The position numbers and the translations under genes were made by a program. The notes under the pieces are model-generated. The model ran no database searches. It had not been told where the DNA came from and was given only the letters and a program-made list of their open reading frames with translations. A stretch of DNA of 64,000 nucleotides from a bacterium (GTDB taxonomy: Bacteria > Zhuqueibacterota > QNDG01 > DSAB01): positions 1 to 64,000 of the forward strand of contig JAFGDT010000107.1 of the NCBI GenBank assembly GCA_016931965.1. The letters are read 5' to 3'. Shown here in pieces: positions 17,535 through 27,559 of this stretch. Within the stretch, counting starts at the first letter, position 1. Each line of letters begins with the position of its first letter.

Positions 17535-18563
17535 ATGGTGAATCAGTCGATCCCGATGTCTGAAATCGGTCGCATTCTCATCTACCGTGCGCGATTTATG
17601 GGAGATGTCATTCTGACAACACCGTTATTGCATGTATTGCGAAAACATCTTCCTCAATCCAAAATCACGTATCTGACCGAGTCACCTTACCAGACACTTC
17701 TTGAGAACCATCCCGATGTGGACGAAATCCTGACATATCATCTAAAAAATCGATGGAGCCAGATAAAAATCCTGTCCCAATTAATCCATCGTCGATTTGA
17801 TCTCGTTATCGATCTATTTGGCAATCCGCGTTCAGCTCTGTGGACTTTTCTAAGCGGTGCACCCTATCGTATCGGCGGTCACTTTCGAGGACGAAAAATT
17901 TATTATACGCATACCATCAAAGATGATGGAAAACCGAAATCGGCTGTCCAGTTTCATCTTGGATATCTTCAACCTCTCCATTTGTTGTATCAAGTTTCAG
18001 ATCCCTTCATCGTCATCACGGAGAATGAAAAAAAAGAGGCGGGAGCATATCTCCAGAAAAAAGGGTATCAATTTGATCAAAAAATCGTTGTTATCCATCC
18101 GGGTGCAAAATGGCCTGCAAAGAGGTGGTTGGCCTCCAGATTCTCGGCCCTTGCCAACCGTCTGGTTGCTGAAACGGGTGTGCAGATTTATTTTGATACC
18201 AGTCCGGGAGAACAAAACCTGGTCCATTCCGTTATACGAGATTGCATATCCTCATACATGGAACCTGAGGTTTTGACCCTGAGACAATTGGCTGCGTTGC
18301 TCTATCATGCCGATCTTCTCATTTCAAATGATTGTGGGGTGATGCACCTGGGTCCAGCTGTGGGAACAAAAACAATAGGGATTTTTGGTCCCAGTGAACC
18401 GGCGGTTTGGTTTCCCTACACGGTCGAGAAGGGCCATCGTTTTATTCACCACGAAATCGAATGCAGCCATTGCCATCGTGATTTTTGTGATACATTGGAT
18501 TGTATGAATTCAATTCAGGTTGATGATGTTTTCAATGAGGCTATTCTGGCATTGAATTCTTGA
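17535..18563 (+). CDS. Glycosyltransferase family 9 (heptosyltransferase-like), second copy
   Basis: A 342-residue relative of the preceding gene. It has ILIYRARFMGDVILTTPLL near the start, VIHPGAKWPAKRW in the middle and the donor-site motif SNDCGVMHLGPAVGTKTIGIFG (about 260-280). The C-terminus carries a cysteine/histidine cluster (ECSHCHRDFCDTLDC), common in this family. The tandem pair suggests two successive sugar additions to the same outer-membrane glycan. Confidence 0.9.
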   Translation: MVNQSIPMSEIGRILIYRARFMGDVILTTPLLHVLRKHLPQSKITYLTESPYQTLLENHPDVDEILTYHLKNRWSQIKILSQLIHRRFDLVIDLFGNPRSALWTFLSGAPYRIGGHFRGRKIYYTHTIKDDGKPKSAVQFHLGYLQPLHLLYQVSDPFIVITENEKKEAGAYLQKKGYQFDQKIVVIHPGAKWPAKRWLASRFSALANRLVAETGVQIYFDTSPGEQNLVHSVIRDCISSYMEPEVLTLRQLAALLYHADLLISNDCGVMHLGPAVGTKTIGIFGPSEPAVWFPYTVEKGHRFIHHEIECSHCHRDFCDTLDCMNSIQVDDVFNEAILALNS

Positions 18564-19414
18564 AAACATTCGATCTTAATTTTCCGGAAGAGATGAAGTC
18601 TAATTCTTTAAAAGTGATCTCAGCAAGTCGCAGAATTGAAATGTTGGGTTTTTTTCCAGAGAAGTTTATCGCAATTTTGGAGGAACGCTGTCTTCCTCAA
18701 AAGACACATACCCTTGTTATCTGGAGTAAAGATCCTCGAAACCTGCTCAGACATACTCAATTAAAACGGTTACTGAAGCGGTATAGTCAGCTGTTTCTTC
18801 ACTTGACCATATCCGGGATGGGAGATTCGTTTTTAGAACCCAATATTCCTCCCATGGATGCGGTCCTATCAACCCTTCCGGACATTGTCAAATTCTTACA
18901 GGATCCAAGACGATTGCGGATACGATTTGATCCCATTGTTCATTTCAAACTTCCTGATGGCAGCGTTTATGGTAACCTGGGTCATTTTTTAAAAGTGATA
19001 ACAGCCGCAAAAAATGTGGGTGTACCTGCTGTCACAATCAGCTGGGTGGAGGTTTATCCTAAAGTGAGTAAAAGATTAAAAAAATATGGGATAGAACCAA
19101 TCGACATTTCAGATGAACAATGGCAACATGAGTATCATTCCATTTCTCAAAAATCAAGGGCAATCGGTATTGAATTACAGGGCTGCTGTGTGAATCGTAT
19201 GAAGCGGTCCAAATGTATCGACGGAGAGCTTCTCACAGAACTTCATCCGCTTCATTTGCCTGCTTCACGACAAAAAGCAAAAGGACAGAGGGCTTTATGC
19301 GGTTGCACGGAAAGCTGGGATATTGGATGGTACAATCCCTGTCCGGGTGGATGCATTTATTGTTATGCTCGACCTGTGGAGTATGACAGGCTGATCGGTG
19401 GGTATCCCTCTTAA
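18560..19414 (+). CDS. DUF1848 family protein (radical-SAM-like cysteine motif)
   Basis: A 284-residue member of DUF1848. Family marks are VISASRRIEMLGFFPEKF near the start, LVIWSKDP (about 54), LHLTISGMGDSFLEP (about 80) and RIRFDPIVHF (about 117). The C-terminal cysteine block is CGCTESWDIGWYNPCPGGC followed by IYCYARP. The CxxxCxYC spacing resembles an iron-sulfur site of the radical SAM kind, but at the wrong end of the protein; the function is not established. TTG 18560 overlaps the stop of the previous gene (TTGA); ATG 18593 is a shorter alternative. Confidence 0.82.
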   Translation: MKTFDLNFPEEMKSNSLKVISASRRIEMLGFFPEKFIAILEERCLPQKTHTLVIWSKDPRNLLRHTQLKRLLKRYSQLFLHLTISGMGDSFLEPNIPPMDAVLSTLPDIVKFLQDPRRLRIRFDPIVHFKLPDGSVYGNLGHFLKVITAAKNVGVPAVTISWVEVYPKVSKRLKKYGIEPIDISDEQWQHEYHSISQKSRAIGIELQGCCVNRMKRSKCIDGELLTELHPLHLPASRQKAKGQRALCGCTESWDIGWYNPCPGGCIYCYARPVEYDRLIGGYPS

Positions 19415-19432
19415 AAGGGAAGGATCTGTATT

Positions 19433-19948
19433 TTGATCAATATTGAAATCAAAGCCCTATATGACAGAACCCCTTCCACGGATCGATTGCTGAAGAAATA
19501 TGGTTTTCTTTTTGATCGCACTGAAAACCAAATGGATACCTATTTTCACGTGAATTACGGTCGCTTGAAGATAAGGGAAAGGGATGGGGGAGATCCTCAA
19601 CTCATCCAATATTTTCGAGATGATCAGAAAGGCCCTAAACAAAGTTATTATGAAATCGTTCATTTGAAAAATGTGGAACAAGTGAAATCCACATTAGAAG
19701 AAGAACACGGCATATTGGTTATTGTTAAAAAGAAACGCGAGATTTGGACCTGGCAGAATATCCGTATTCATTTTGATTGTGTTGAGAAATTGGGAAATTT
19801 TATTGAATTTGAGATCGTCATCGACACGGATGGTAATATCCAAACGGGTCAACAAAAAGCTGAATGGTTGATGAAAAAATTTCATTTATCAAAAACGGAT
19901 TTGATTGCTCAATCTTATTCCGATTTGATCATGGATATAACAGATTGA
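19433..19948 (+). CDS. CYTH domain protein (CyaB/ThTPase-like)
   Basis: A 171-residue CYTH (triphosphate tunnel) protein. It starts with INIEIKAL, a form of the ExExK signature, and shows the alternating charged strands expected: LKIRERD, IQYFRDD, SYYEIVHL, LVIVKKKREIW, IRIHFDCVEKLGNFIEFEI. Family members hydrolyse or cyclise triphosphates (thiamine triphosphate, ATP, tripolyphosphate) with metal ions; the substrate here is unknown. The TTG start at 19433 is supported by AGGGAAGGA just upstream. It follows the DUF1848 gene by 18 nt and is probably co-transcribed. Confidence 0.82.
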   Translation: MINIEIKALYDRTPSTDRLLKKYGFLFDRTENQMDTYFHVNYGRLKIRERDGGDPQLIQYFRDDQKGPKQSYYEIVHLKNVEQVKSTLEEEHGILVIVKKKREIWTWQNIRIHFDCVEKLGNFIEFEIVIDTDGNIQTGQQKAEWLMKKFHLSKTDLIAQSYSDLIMDITD

Positions 19949-19983
19949 TATTCAGAATGGGGATTACGATTAAATGGTGTTTT

Positions 19984-21633
19984 TCAGGGATCGGTGTATT
20001 TGGCTGCTACCGGTATTCTTCTTCCAATCCCAAAAGCTTTGGTGGTTATTTTTAAGCCGGGTGCAGCCTGTCTTCTTTTATATTCATTCCGTTCTATTGC
20101 TCGGATAACCCAATCCACTGTATCCCGGTTTAATCCTTCCGAAACAATTTCTTCTTTTGAGTTTCCTTTATCAAGATAAAGGTACAGGATTTTATCGAGG
20201 ATATCGTATGGGGGCAGTGTGTCCTGATCGGTTTGATTGGGTTTCAACTCCGCTGAGGGTGGTTTTTCGATAATCCGCCGTGGTATGATTTCATTGTCTC
20301 TGTTGATATATTCAGCAATCTGATAGACCAGTGTTTTGAAAACATCACCCAAAACACTGAGTCCGCCGCTCATATCTCCATACAATGTGCAATAGCCAAC
20401 CGATATTTCACTTTTATTGCCTGTGGACAATGTCAAGCAGCCGAATTTATTGGAGAGGGCCATGAGAATGTTTCCGCGAATGCGAGCCTGAATGTTCTCT
20501 TCTGTGATGTCTGGAGATTTGTTATGAAAATGATCGTTTAAATGATCCAGATAGTTTTGATAAATGGATGTTATCGGAATATTTTTAAATTGCACACCGA
20601 GATTGACGGCGAGTTGCTCTGCATCTTCAACACTTGATTTGGATGTATAGGGAGAGGGCATGGCCACGGCAATGACATTATCAGGACCAATAGCCGCACT
20701 GGCCAAGCAACAAGTTAAAGCGGAATCGATGCCCCCTGAAAGTCCCAGAACCGCTTTTTGAAAATGGCATTTGCTCATATAGTCTCGGATTCCGAGTATG
20801 AGAGCTTCATAAACCGCTTCAATTTTGTTCTGTTGGAAAAAGGTTTGTGTGGGTGGTGGATTGGATAAATCGATGGTTTCAACATGCTCTTTAAAAGAAG
20901 GTGCCAACCAGATCAGTTGGCCCTTTTTGTTGAAGATCATACTTCTGCCGTCAAAAATGAGTTCGTCATTGCCCCCTGTCTGATTTAAGAAAATAAAAAC
21001 TTTCTGACACTGAGTGGCGTGTTTTTGAAATAGTGCATGCCGTGTTTCTTCTTTGCCCATGTTGAATGGGGATGCAGATATGTTGATCAGTAGGGTTGCA
21101 CCCTTTTTTGATAAAATGGCGACCGGATTGGTATTGTAGATTTTGCTTAATCGGAGTGACGGATCGTTCCATGCATCCTCACATATCGTTATTCCCAATG
21201 TCTCTTCTTTAAATTGAAACACTTCGATATTGTGTGACGGTTCGAAATATCTGGCTTCATCGAATACATCGTAAGTGGGAAGGAGTGTTTTATGCTGGCG
21301 GAATAGGATCTTTCCATCTTGAATTAGAAGCGCAGAATTGTGGAGATGTTTTCCTCGCTTTTGATCCGTTGGTTGAATTGTACCACAAAGAATGGCCATC
21401 CTTGTAAATACCGATGACAGCTTCAATAATTTATCGAGTGCTTTGCGGGCATTGTTTATAAAATCTTTTCTTTCGAGAAGATCGAGTGGAGGATATCCGG
21501 TTAGGAAGAGTTCAGAAAAGATGACGATGTCGGGATGGTCGTGTTGTACCTGTTTTAAAGTATTTTCTATTTTCGATAAATTGCCCTCAAAATCCCCAAT
21601 CGTTGGGTTGAGTTGGGCCAGTGTGATTTTCAT
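19984..21633 (-). CDS. nadE: Glutamine-dependent NAD+ synthetase
   Basis: A 549-residue two-domain enzyme that makes NAD+ from nicotinic acid adenine dinucleotide with glutamine as nitrogen donor. The N-terminal nitrilase-type amidase has E in FSELFLTGYP, K in HKTLLPTYDVFDE and the catalytic cysteine in ITICEDAW. The C-terminal synthetase has the ATP pyrophosphatase loop LGLSGGIDSALT and SVGYCTLYGDMSGG. I chose ATG 21633 because homologs begin with KITLAQLNPTIGDFEGN; the frame is open 25 codons further upstream without family sequence. It converges on the CYTH gene with about 35 nt between the stops. Confidence 0.93.
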   Translation of the reverse strand: MKITLAQLNPTIGDFEGNLSKIENTLKQVQHDHPDIVIFSELFLTGYPPLDLLERKDFINNARKALDKLLKLSSVFTRMAILCGTIQPTDQKRGKHLHNSALLIQDGKILFRQHKTLLPTYDVFDEARYFEPSHNIEVFQFKEETLGITICEDAWNDPSLRLSKIYNTNPVAILSKKGATLLINISASPFNMGKEETRHALFQKHATQCQKVFIFLNQTGGNDELIFDGRSMIFNKKGQLIWLAPSFKEHVETIDLSNPPPTQTFFQQNKIEAVYEALILGIRDYMSKCHFQKAVLGLSGGIDSALTCCLASAAIGPDNVIAVAMPSPYTSKSSVEDAEQLAVNLGVQFKNIPITSIYQNYLDHLNDHFHNKSPDITEENIQARIRGNILMALSNKFGCLTLSTGNKSEISVGYCTLYGDMSGGLSVLGDVFKTLVYQIAEYINRDNEIIPRRIIEKPPSAELKPNQTDQDTLPPYDILDKILYLYLDKGNSKEEIVSEGLNRDTVDWVIRAIERNEYKRRQAAPGLKITTKAFGIGRRIPVAAKYTDP

Positions 21634-22198
21634 TTGGATAAATGCTTTCCTGTTTTTTTCAATGTGACCATTCCCGTCTTGATTTGAATGGGAATTCCGA
21701 TCAGTCAATAACTCTTGATTTTTGTTCGGAATATAAATGGTGACATTTTAATTATGGGATCGCTCAGATAGATGCCGTGCAACTCCATGACAAATTTCAA
21801 GAACATCCTATTTTTAAATGATAATAAACGCCCATAGAATGGTTTTGAAAAATATAATCGATTAGGCGAACAATGTCAAGAAAATCTTGATTTTTTAATA
21901 TGATGCAAACGGTAAACATGATTTGTATCGTGAAGTGGTTATTCATGAATTGGTCTTGAAAAAATGGGTCAAAATCATCATACGGAAATCCTTTTTTTTT
22001 ATGCGGAAAAAGGTTCCAAGAAAAAAGTAGGCAAGAATTGCCCTGATCGGACGTTTAAACTGTTTTATTCAACAGTATAGTATAAAGTAAGATATTTATT
22101 TATAATTGGTTATAATGATGTGTCAATAACTGGTATGGGCTTTGCATAAGTAGAGAATAACAGGGTGGTAATTTATTTATAAATGAGGATAATATTTT
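21634..22198. other. Long divergent intergenic region
   Basis: About 565 nt between nadE (minus) and the giant surface-protein gene (plus). A small hairpin TCAAGA-AAA-TCTTGA with a T6 tail lies at 21876-21896 and could end plus-strand transcripts, though no gene precedes it. TATAAT occurs at 22111-22116 without a good -35. GAGGA (22185-22189) is the ribosome site of the next gene. No gene seen. Confidence 0.4.
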
Positions 22199-25100
22199 AT
22201 GATTCATTCATTTATGATTCGATCAATTGGAAAAAAATATTTATTTTCCCTCGTTTTTATTGGAGTCATTTTACCGGCTTCTCTATTGGCAAATTCAGTC
22301 ATTGTTTCCTGGCAGCCGAATACTGAACCGGACTTAGCAGGTTATAGAGTCTATTATGGTCTGGCATCCAGAAATTATTCTAATCAAATCGATGTTGGGA
22401 ATGCAACAGAACTTGAGATCGGTGGACTGTTAGCCAGTACCACATATTATTTTGCAGTAAAAGCCTATGACCAGAACGGTAACTTGAGTGATTATTCCGA
22501 AGAAGTCATCTTGACTGTAAATGATATTGAACCTCCATCTATTGTGAGTACTACGTGTTTGCAGGTTGATCAAGTGAGAGTTGTATTTAATGAAATTGTC
22601 GAAGAGATTTCAGCAGAACTCATCAGTAATTATCGCATTAATGATGGGGTGGATGTGACCGTTCAAAGTGCTGAACTGCAGTCTGATTTAAAGACAGTGC
22701 TTTTAAACACCACACAGCATGCCAATGGCACCTACACATTGACTGTAAATAATGTGAGAGACAGAGCCGCTGTCCCCAATACAATCGCAAGCAACAGTCA
22801 GTCGACCTATTCCTGGAATGGGAATGATGAAACGCCACCTACGATTACAAAAGTAGAATTGTTGTTGAACGATTTTTTAAAAATTACGTTCAGTGAACCT
22901 ATTGAACAAACTTCTGCACGTACGGTATCCAATTATGCCATATCCCCATCGGTAGAGATCTTATATGCAGAATTTGTTGATGGGACATTTCAAAAAATAT
23001 TTTTAACCACTGCTGAACATACACCGGGTCAGACTTATACATTAACGATAAATGGTATTCGAGATGCGGCAAATCCTCCCAATACCATTGCTTCAAATTC
23101 TCAGGTCACGTACGAATGTATTGCGGAAGATACAAATCCTCCAGATCTTATTGCTATTCGCTTGGAGAGTGTAACTGAATTGGAACTTGAATTCAGTGAA
23201 AGCCTGAATCGCTCTTCTGCGGAAACCCTTTCCCATTATAGCATATCCCCTTCACTCGGGATTTATGCAGCTATCTTGGATCAGGAAGGAACAGTCGTCA
23301 GACTCACAACGGCCGAACACAGTGGAGGTGATTATACCATCTCTGTAACCGGCATTCTGGATGAAGCCAATCCTCCAAACATGATTGAACCATCCGAATT
23401 AAATTATACCTATACACCACCGGATGTCATACCGCCGATACTGCAAAATGCAGAATTGAAAAGCAATGATCTGCTGGAATTAACCTTTAATGAGGCATTG
23501 GATCAAACAAGTTCACAGAATACCAATAATTATCGAATTGATCCCCCGGTCAATATTCTTACTGCAACTCTGGATTTTTCAGAACGTGTTGTCTTGCTGC
23601 AAACCGATATACATGTTGGCGGAGATTATCAAATCATTGTCAATGGTGTAAAGGATCAGGCAATCATTCCCAATACAATTGCAGCGAATTCGACTGCTCT
23701 TTATTCATGGTCTCCACCCGATTTGACGCCTCCTCAATTGTTGCATATCGAACTTCACGGAACAAATATGCTGGAACTTGTTTTCAATGAATCTCTCAAC
23801 AGAAGCAGTTGTGAAAATATTTCCAATTATACGATCACTCCTGCTGTAGAAATTATTCAGGCTACGCTTTCGGGTGATTCACTCAATCATGTCTATTTGG
23901 AAACAGCCGATCATCAATTGGGTCTTACCTATACACTGACGATTCAGGGTGTCATGGACAGAGCTGTTGTCCCGAACACGATTATCGATGGGACAGAAAT
24001 GGAGTATAGCTATCCCATTATTGACAATACATCTCCCCAACTCATTTCAGCAATGCTTCAGGCTAACATTTTTCTTGAATTGCGTTTTAGTGAAGCGTTG
24101 GACCCTGTTTCGGCAGAAGATCCGACCCATTATACGATTTCTCCTTACATTGAGGTGAAGGAAGCTTCTTTGGATGCTTCTCTCAAGAAGGTGACTTTAA
24201 AGACAGACAATCACCTGGCCGGACAACAGTATTCCATTACAGTTCAGGGTGTGAAAGATAGAGCCAATCCGCCCAATGTTATTGCCGCTGAAAATCAAGT
24301 GTCCTATTTCTGTGAATCGCAAGATGTGATTGCACCCAGTTTAATCAGAGCAGAATTGTACAGTGAAAAAACATTGGTTTTAAGTTTTACAGAACCGTTG
24401 GATCCTGTATCCGCTACAGTTGAGGAAAATTATGTTATTGACAATGGGATATCTGTTATCAAAGCATCGATGCGACAGTCTCCAATGGAAGTCCTGTTGG
24501 AAACAACGTCTCATCAAAAAGGGCTTTATTCGATTACGGTCAACAATGTGAAAGATTTGGCCGTTGTTCCGAATACAATCGTGCCGGGGAATTGGGTAAC
24601 TTACACATATACACCGACGGACACAACACCTCCCGTGCTTTTATTTTCTGAATTTATCAATCCCACCTTAATTGAACTCAACTTTAGTGAATCACTGGAT
24701 CCTTCATCGGCGGAAGACATTGGCCATTATTCCATTAGTAATGGAATCATTGTGCAGCGAGCCATTCTCGATGTTTCGATGACTCAGGTGATTCTTCAAA
24801 CCGATGAACACATGCCCGGTACTTATACCATAACAATCAATGGTGTGAAAGACGGATCGGGGGCAAAGAATGAGATCGATTCAAATACAGTGGGGCAGTA
24901 TGAGTATGTTATCAATGATATCTTGCCTCCTACACTTGTTTCAGCCATATTGGTCGATGAAAATACATTGCACGTTGCTTTTAGTGAAGCCCTAGATTCG
25001 GAATCAGCCGGAGAGAAAACTCATTATGTCATCAACAATAATATTGATATCGAACATGTTTACAGTCTGCCTCCCATTGGACAAGTATTTATTGAAACCG

Positions 25101-27559
25101 GTGAACATGCCGCCGGTGAATACATATTGACTGTAAACGAAATCAAAGACGCTTCTCTCAATAAGAATCCAATATCACCCTACAGTCAAATCAAATATTA
25201 CTGGAATCCTGTGGATACAGTCGGGCCCGAATTGATCTCTGCAAATTTGATGGCCGATAATTATATTGAACTCCTATTCAACGAGTCTGTGGATAATGTT
25301 GAATCACAAAAAATTACAAATTACCATATTGATCCTTTCGTTCAAATTCTGGGTGTCTCCTTGCATTCCTCTTTTGACAAAGTTCATCTGCTGACGGCAC
25401 CCCATCAAGCCGGAATTTATCGTATAACGGTCGATAATGTAAAAGACAGGGCTTTTCAACCCAATATCATCGGTACATACAATCAGGTGGAATACGAATA
25501 TATCCCTCCAGATACCACCGCTCCTGGCATATCATCGGTTCAGGTTCGAACCCCTATGCTTCTGGCGATTGTCTTTGATGAAGAGGTGTCTAGAGCAAGC
25601 GCGGAGAAATTATCCAATTATTCCATTCAACCAAACATTCATATCAATAATGCCTATTTGCTTGCATCATTGCAAACCGTTCATCTGGAAACGGACCCAC
25701 ATCAGTCAGGAGTCAATTATACAATTCAAATTCAAGGGATTCAGGACCGGGCTCCCATATCCAATAAAATGCGCGAACCTGTAGAAATCAGTTATACCTA
25801 TATCCCGCCCGATACAACCAAGCCACAACTGTTGTCTGCCAAACTTCAGGGAACCACACTTTTGGAACTGGTTTTTAGTGAGGATATAGAACAGATATCT
25901 GCTGAAAATCCAGAGAATTATCGGATTGACCCCAGTGTCGAGGTTTTTACAGCGAATTTGGAAGGCACCAAAAAGGTTTTTTTGACAACGACACCCCATC
26001 TTCCTGGGATCGGTTACAGCATCAATGTTCAGAATGTAAGAGATAGGGCAACGATGCCCAATGTGATACTGCCCTATACCTGGATCAGTTATTCCCTTCC
26101 CACTACATCCGGTGCCGCGGACGATACGCCTCCTGAATTGGCTAAAATAGAGGTGATTTCTTCAACGGCAATCGATGTGGTCTTCAGTGAACCAGTCGAC
26201 AAGGCGACTGCGGAGAATGAAGATAATTATGCGATCAATAACAATATCACAGTGAATTCAGCCATATTGGATTCAAATTTGGTGCGCATTCACCTGAAAA
26301 CATCCGAACATCAATTGGGACAATCTTATCATATTCAAGTGGCCAATATCTATGATCGGGCAAGTCAGCCCAATGTTTTATCTTCTATGGATCCTGTTAA
26401 ATATTTACTGACAAGGGGAGGATATGTAAGCAGATTGAACCAGACTCAATACGATTTTTATCTATTCACTCCAGGCGTGTCGGGATATTATGTCGATCGT
26501 CCCAATTACACGATCAAACTGGCACCTGAGCATTTGAATGGAGCCATACAGGTGAAAACGGCAAATGATGATAAACTGTCAACAGGTATGAATTTTGTAT
26601 CATTTGAATTAAAAGGAGAATCAACCGTCTCGGTCGCCTATGATAATCAAATTGAGGAAATTCCGGAATGGTTATCCACGTGGAAACCTACGGGTGAGCA
26701 AATTATTGATTCGCGTTCAACCGTGTTTCAAATTTATTCAAGAGAAGCCAAGACAGGGAAGATTGTTTTGGGTGGTAACTATGGTACAATGGATGACAAT
26801 ATGTATCTTGTTTTTGTCGAGCCACATTTTTCCAACAGTGTGATGTTAACGAATATCAGTAAATCATCCTATCAGTTGAAATATATTTCTATAGGTGATG
26901 TTTGTTATATTGATCGAGATTATACCATTGCTTCCATACCAGATTCTTTAAAAGGATTGCTCTGGATCCAAACAGCGAATGATGATAAAAACAGCCACGT
27001 CGATCCATTTCTCAATTTCACCTTGAGTCAATCGTCCATGATTTATGTGGCCTATGACAGTCGGATTTCACCACTTCCTGATTGGTTGTGTGATGGTTGG
27101 ACATTGTTTGATGGTCATATCGTTGATTCCCGAAATACCGTATTCGATATTTACTGCAAAACTTATGATGTGGGAGAAGTGTCATTGGGTGGTAATTGTG
27201 GATCTATGGATGATAACATGTATCTCATTCTAATTGAATCCACCATTTTAGATAGCCCTGGGGATATTGTACCGGGGTATTTCACCCTTCAACAGAATTA
27301 TCCCAATCCTTTTAATCCATCAACGAAGATTCGATATACGATTCAAAGACCGGGTCATATCAGTTTGACCATTTACAATGTACTGGGACAGCAAATAAAA
27401 GTTCTCGTTGATGAAAACTTATCGGCTTCAACTGCAGCTTATGAAGTGGAATGGGACGGTACCGATGAAATGGGAAGGCCTGTAGCCAGCGGTATCTATT
27501 TATACCGAATACAACAAGAAACCTATGCAAAGACAAAAAGAATGTTGTTAATGCGATGA
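22199..27559 (+). CDS. Giant surface protein: FN3, 13 Ig-like repeats, T9SS type A sorting domain
   Basis: A 1786-residue exported protein, probably an adhesin or cell-surface stalk. A signal peptide (about 1-31) precedes a fibronectin type III domain (about 32-107). About 13 SbsA/Big-like repeats of about 98 residues follow (108-1400). Each opens with D-x-x-x-P-x-L, then LxLxFSExLDxxSAExxxNYxI, and closes with YxxTVxxVxDRAxxPNxI. Two copies of a 130-residue domain come next (about 1410-1545 and 1546-1685; VAYDSRI, LPDWL, VDSRNTVF, SMDDNMYL). The end (1690-1786) is a T9SS type A domain with YPNPFNPSTKIRY and a final MLLMR. The stop overlaps the prepilin peptidase start by 4 bases, so it is translated with the pilus genes. 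Confidence 0.88.
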   Translation: MIHSFMIRSIGKKYLFSLVFIGVILPASLLANSVIVSWQPNTEPDLAGYRVYYGLASRNYSNQIDVGNATELEIGGLLASTTYYFAVKAYDQNGNLSDYSEEVILTVNDIEPPSIVSTTCLQVDQVRVVFNEIVEEISAELISNYRINDGVDVTVQSAELQSDLKTVLLNTTQHANGTYTLTVNNVRDRAAVPNTIASNSQSTYSWNGNDETPPTITKVELLLNDFLKITFSEPIEQTSARTVSNYAISPSVEILYAEFVDGTFQKIFLTTAEHTPGQTYTLTINGIRDAANPPNTIASNSQVTYECIAEDTNPPDLIAIRLESVTELELEFSESLNRSSAETLSHYSISPSLGIYAAILDQEGTVVRLTTAEHSGGDYTISVTGILDEANPPNMIEPSELNYTYTPPDVIPPILQNAELKSNDLLELTFNEALDQTSSQNTNNYRIDPPVNILTATLDFSERVVLLQTDIHVGGDYQIIVNGVKDQAIIPNTIAANSTALYSWSPPDLTPPQLLHIELHGTNMLELVFNESLNRSSCENISNYTITPAVEIIQATLSGDSLNHVYLETADHQLGLTYTLTIQGVMDRAVVPNTIIDGTEMEYSYPIIDNTSPQLISAMLQANIFLELRFSEALDPVSAEDPTHYTISPYIEVKEASLDASLKKVTLKTDNHLAGQQYSITVQGVKDRANPPNVIAAENQVSYFCESQDVIAPSLIRAELYSEKTLVLSFTEPLDPVSATVEENYVIDNGISVIKASMRQSPMEVLLETTSHQKGLYSITVNNVKDLAVVPNTIVPGNWVTYTYTPTDTTPPVLLFSEFINPTLIELNFSESLDPSSAEDIGHYSISNGIIVQRAILDVSMTQVILQTDEHMPGTYTITINGVKDGSGAKNEIDSNTVGQYEYVINDILPPTLVSAILVDENTLHVAFSEALDSESAGEKTHYVINNNIDIEHVYSLPPIGQVFIETGEHAAGEYILTVNEIKDASLNKNPISPYSQIKYYWNPVDTVGPELISANLMADNYIELLFNESVDNVESQKITNYHIDPFVQILGVSLHSSFDKVHLLTAPHQAGIYRITVDNVKDRAFQPNIIGTYNQVEYEYIPPDTTAPGISSVQVRTPMLLAIVFDEEVSRASAEKLSNYSIQPNIHINNAYLLASLQTVHLETDPHQSGVNYTIQIQGIQDRAPISNKMREPVEISYTYIPPDTTKPQLLSAKLQGTTLLELVFSEDIEQISAENPENYRIDPSVEVFTANLEGTKKVFLTTTPHLPGIGYSINVQNVRDRATMPNVILPYTWISYSLPTTSGAADDTPPELAKIEVISSTAIDVVFSEPVDKATAENEDNYAINNNITVNSAILDSNLVRIHLKTSEHQLGQSYHIQVANIYDRASQPNVLSSMDPVKYLLTRGGYVSRLNQTQYDFYLFTPGVSGYYVDRPNYTIKLAPEHLNGAIQVKTANDDKLSTGMNFVSFELKGESTVSVAYDNQIEEIPEWLSTWKPTGEQIIDSRSTVFQIYSREAKTGKIVLGGNYGTMDDNMYLVFVEPHFSNSVMLTNISKSSYQLKYISIGDVCYIDRDYTIASIPDSLKGLLWIQTANDDKNSHVDPFLNFTLSQSSMIYVAYDSRISPLPDWLCDGWTLFDGHIVDSRNTVFDIYCKTYDVGEVSLGGNCGSMDDNMYLILIESTILDSPGDIVPGYFTLQQNYPNPFNPSTKIRYTIQRPGHISLTIYNVLGQQIKVLVDENLSASTAAYEVEWDGTDEMGRPVASGIYLYRIQQETYAKTKRMLLMR
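22520..26400 (+). repeat. Array of 13 diverged Ig-like repeats of about 294 bp
   Basis: Each unit encodes about 98 residues with the same opening and closing motifs. DNA identity between units is low by eye, so the array is old and should be stable rather than prone to recent expansion. Confidence 0.75.

Noticed and set aside
22520-26400. A CRISPR or recent tandem-repeat array in the giant surface gene
   Set aside because: The repetition is at protein-domain level with diverged DNA and an unbroken reading frame.
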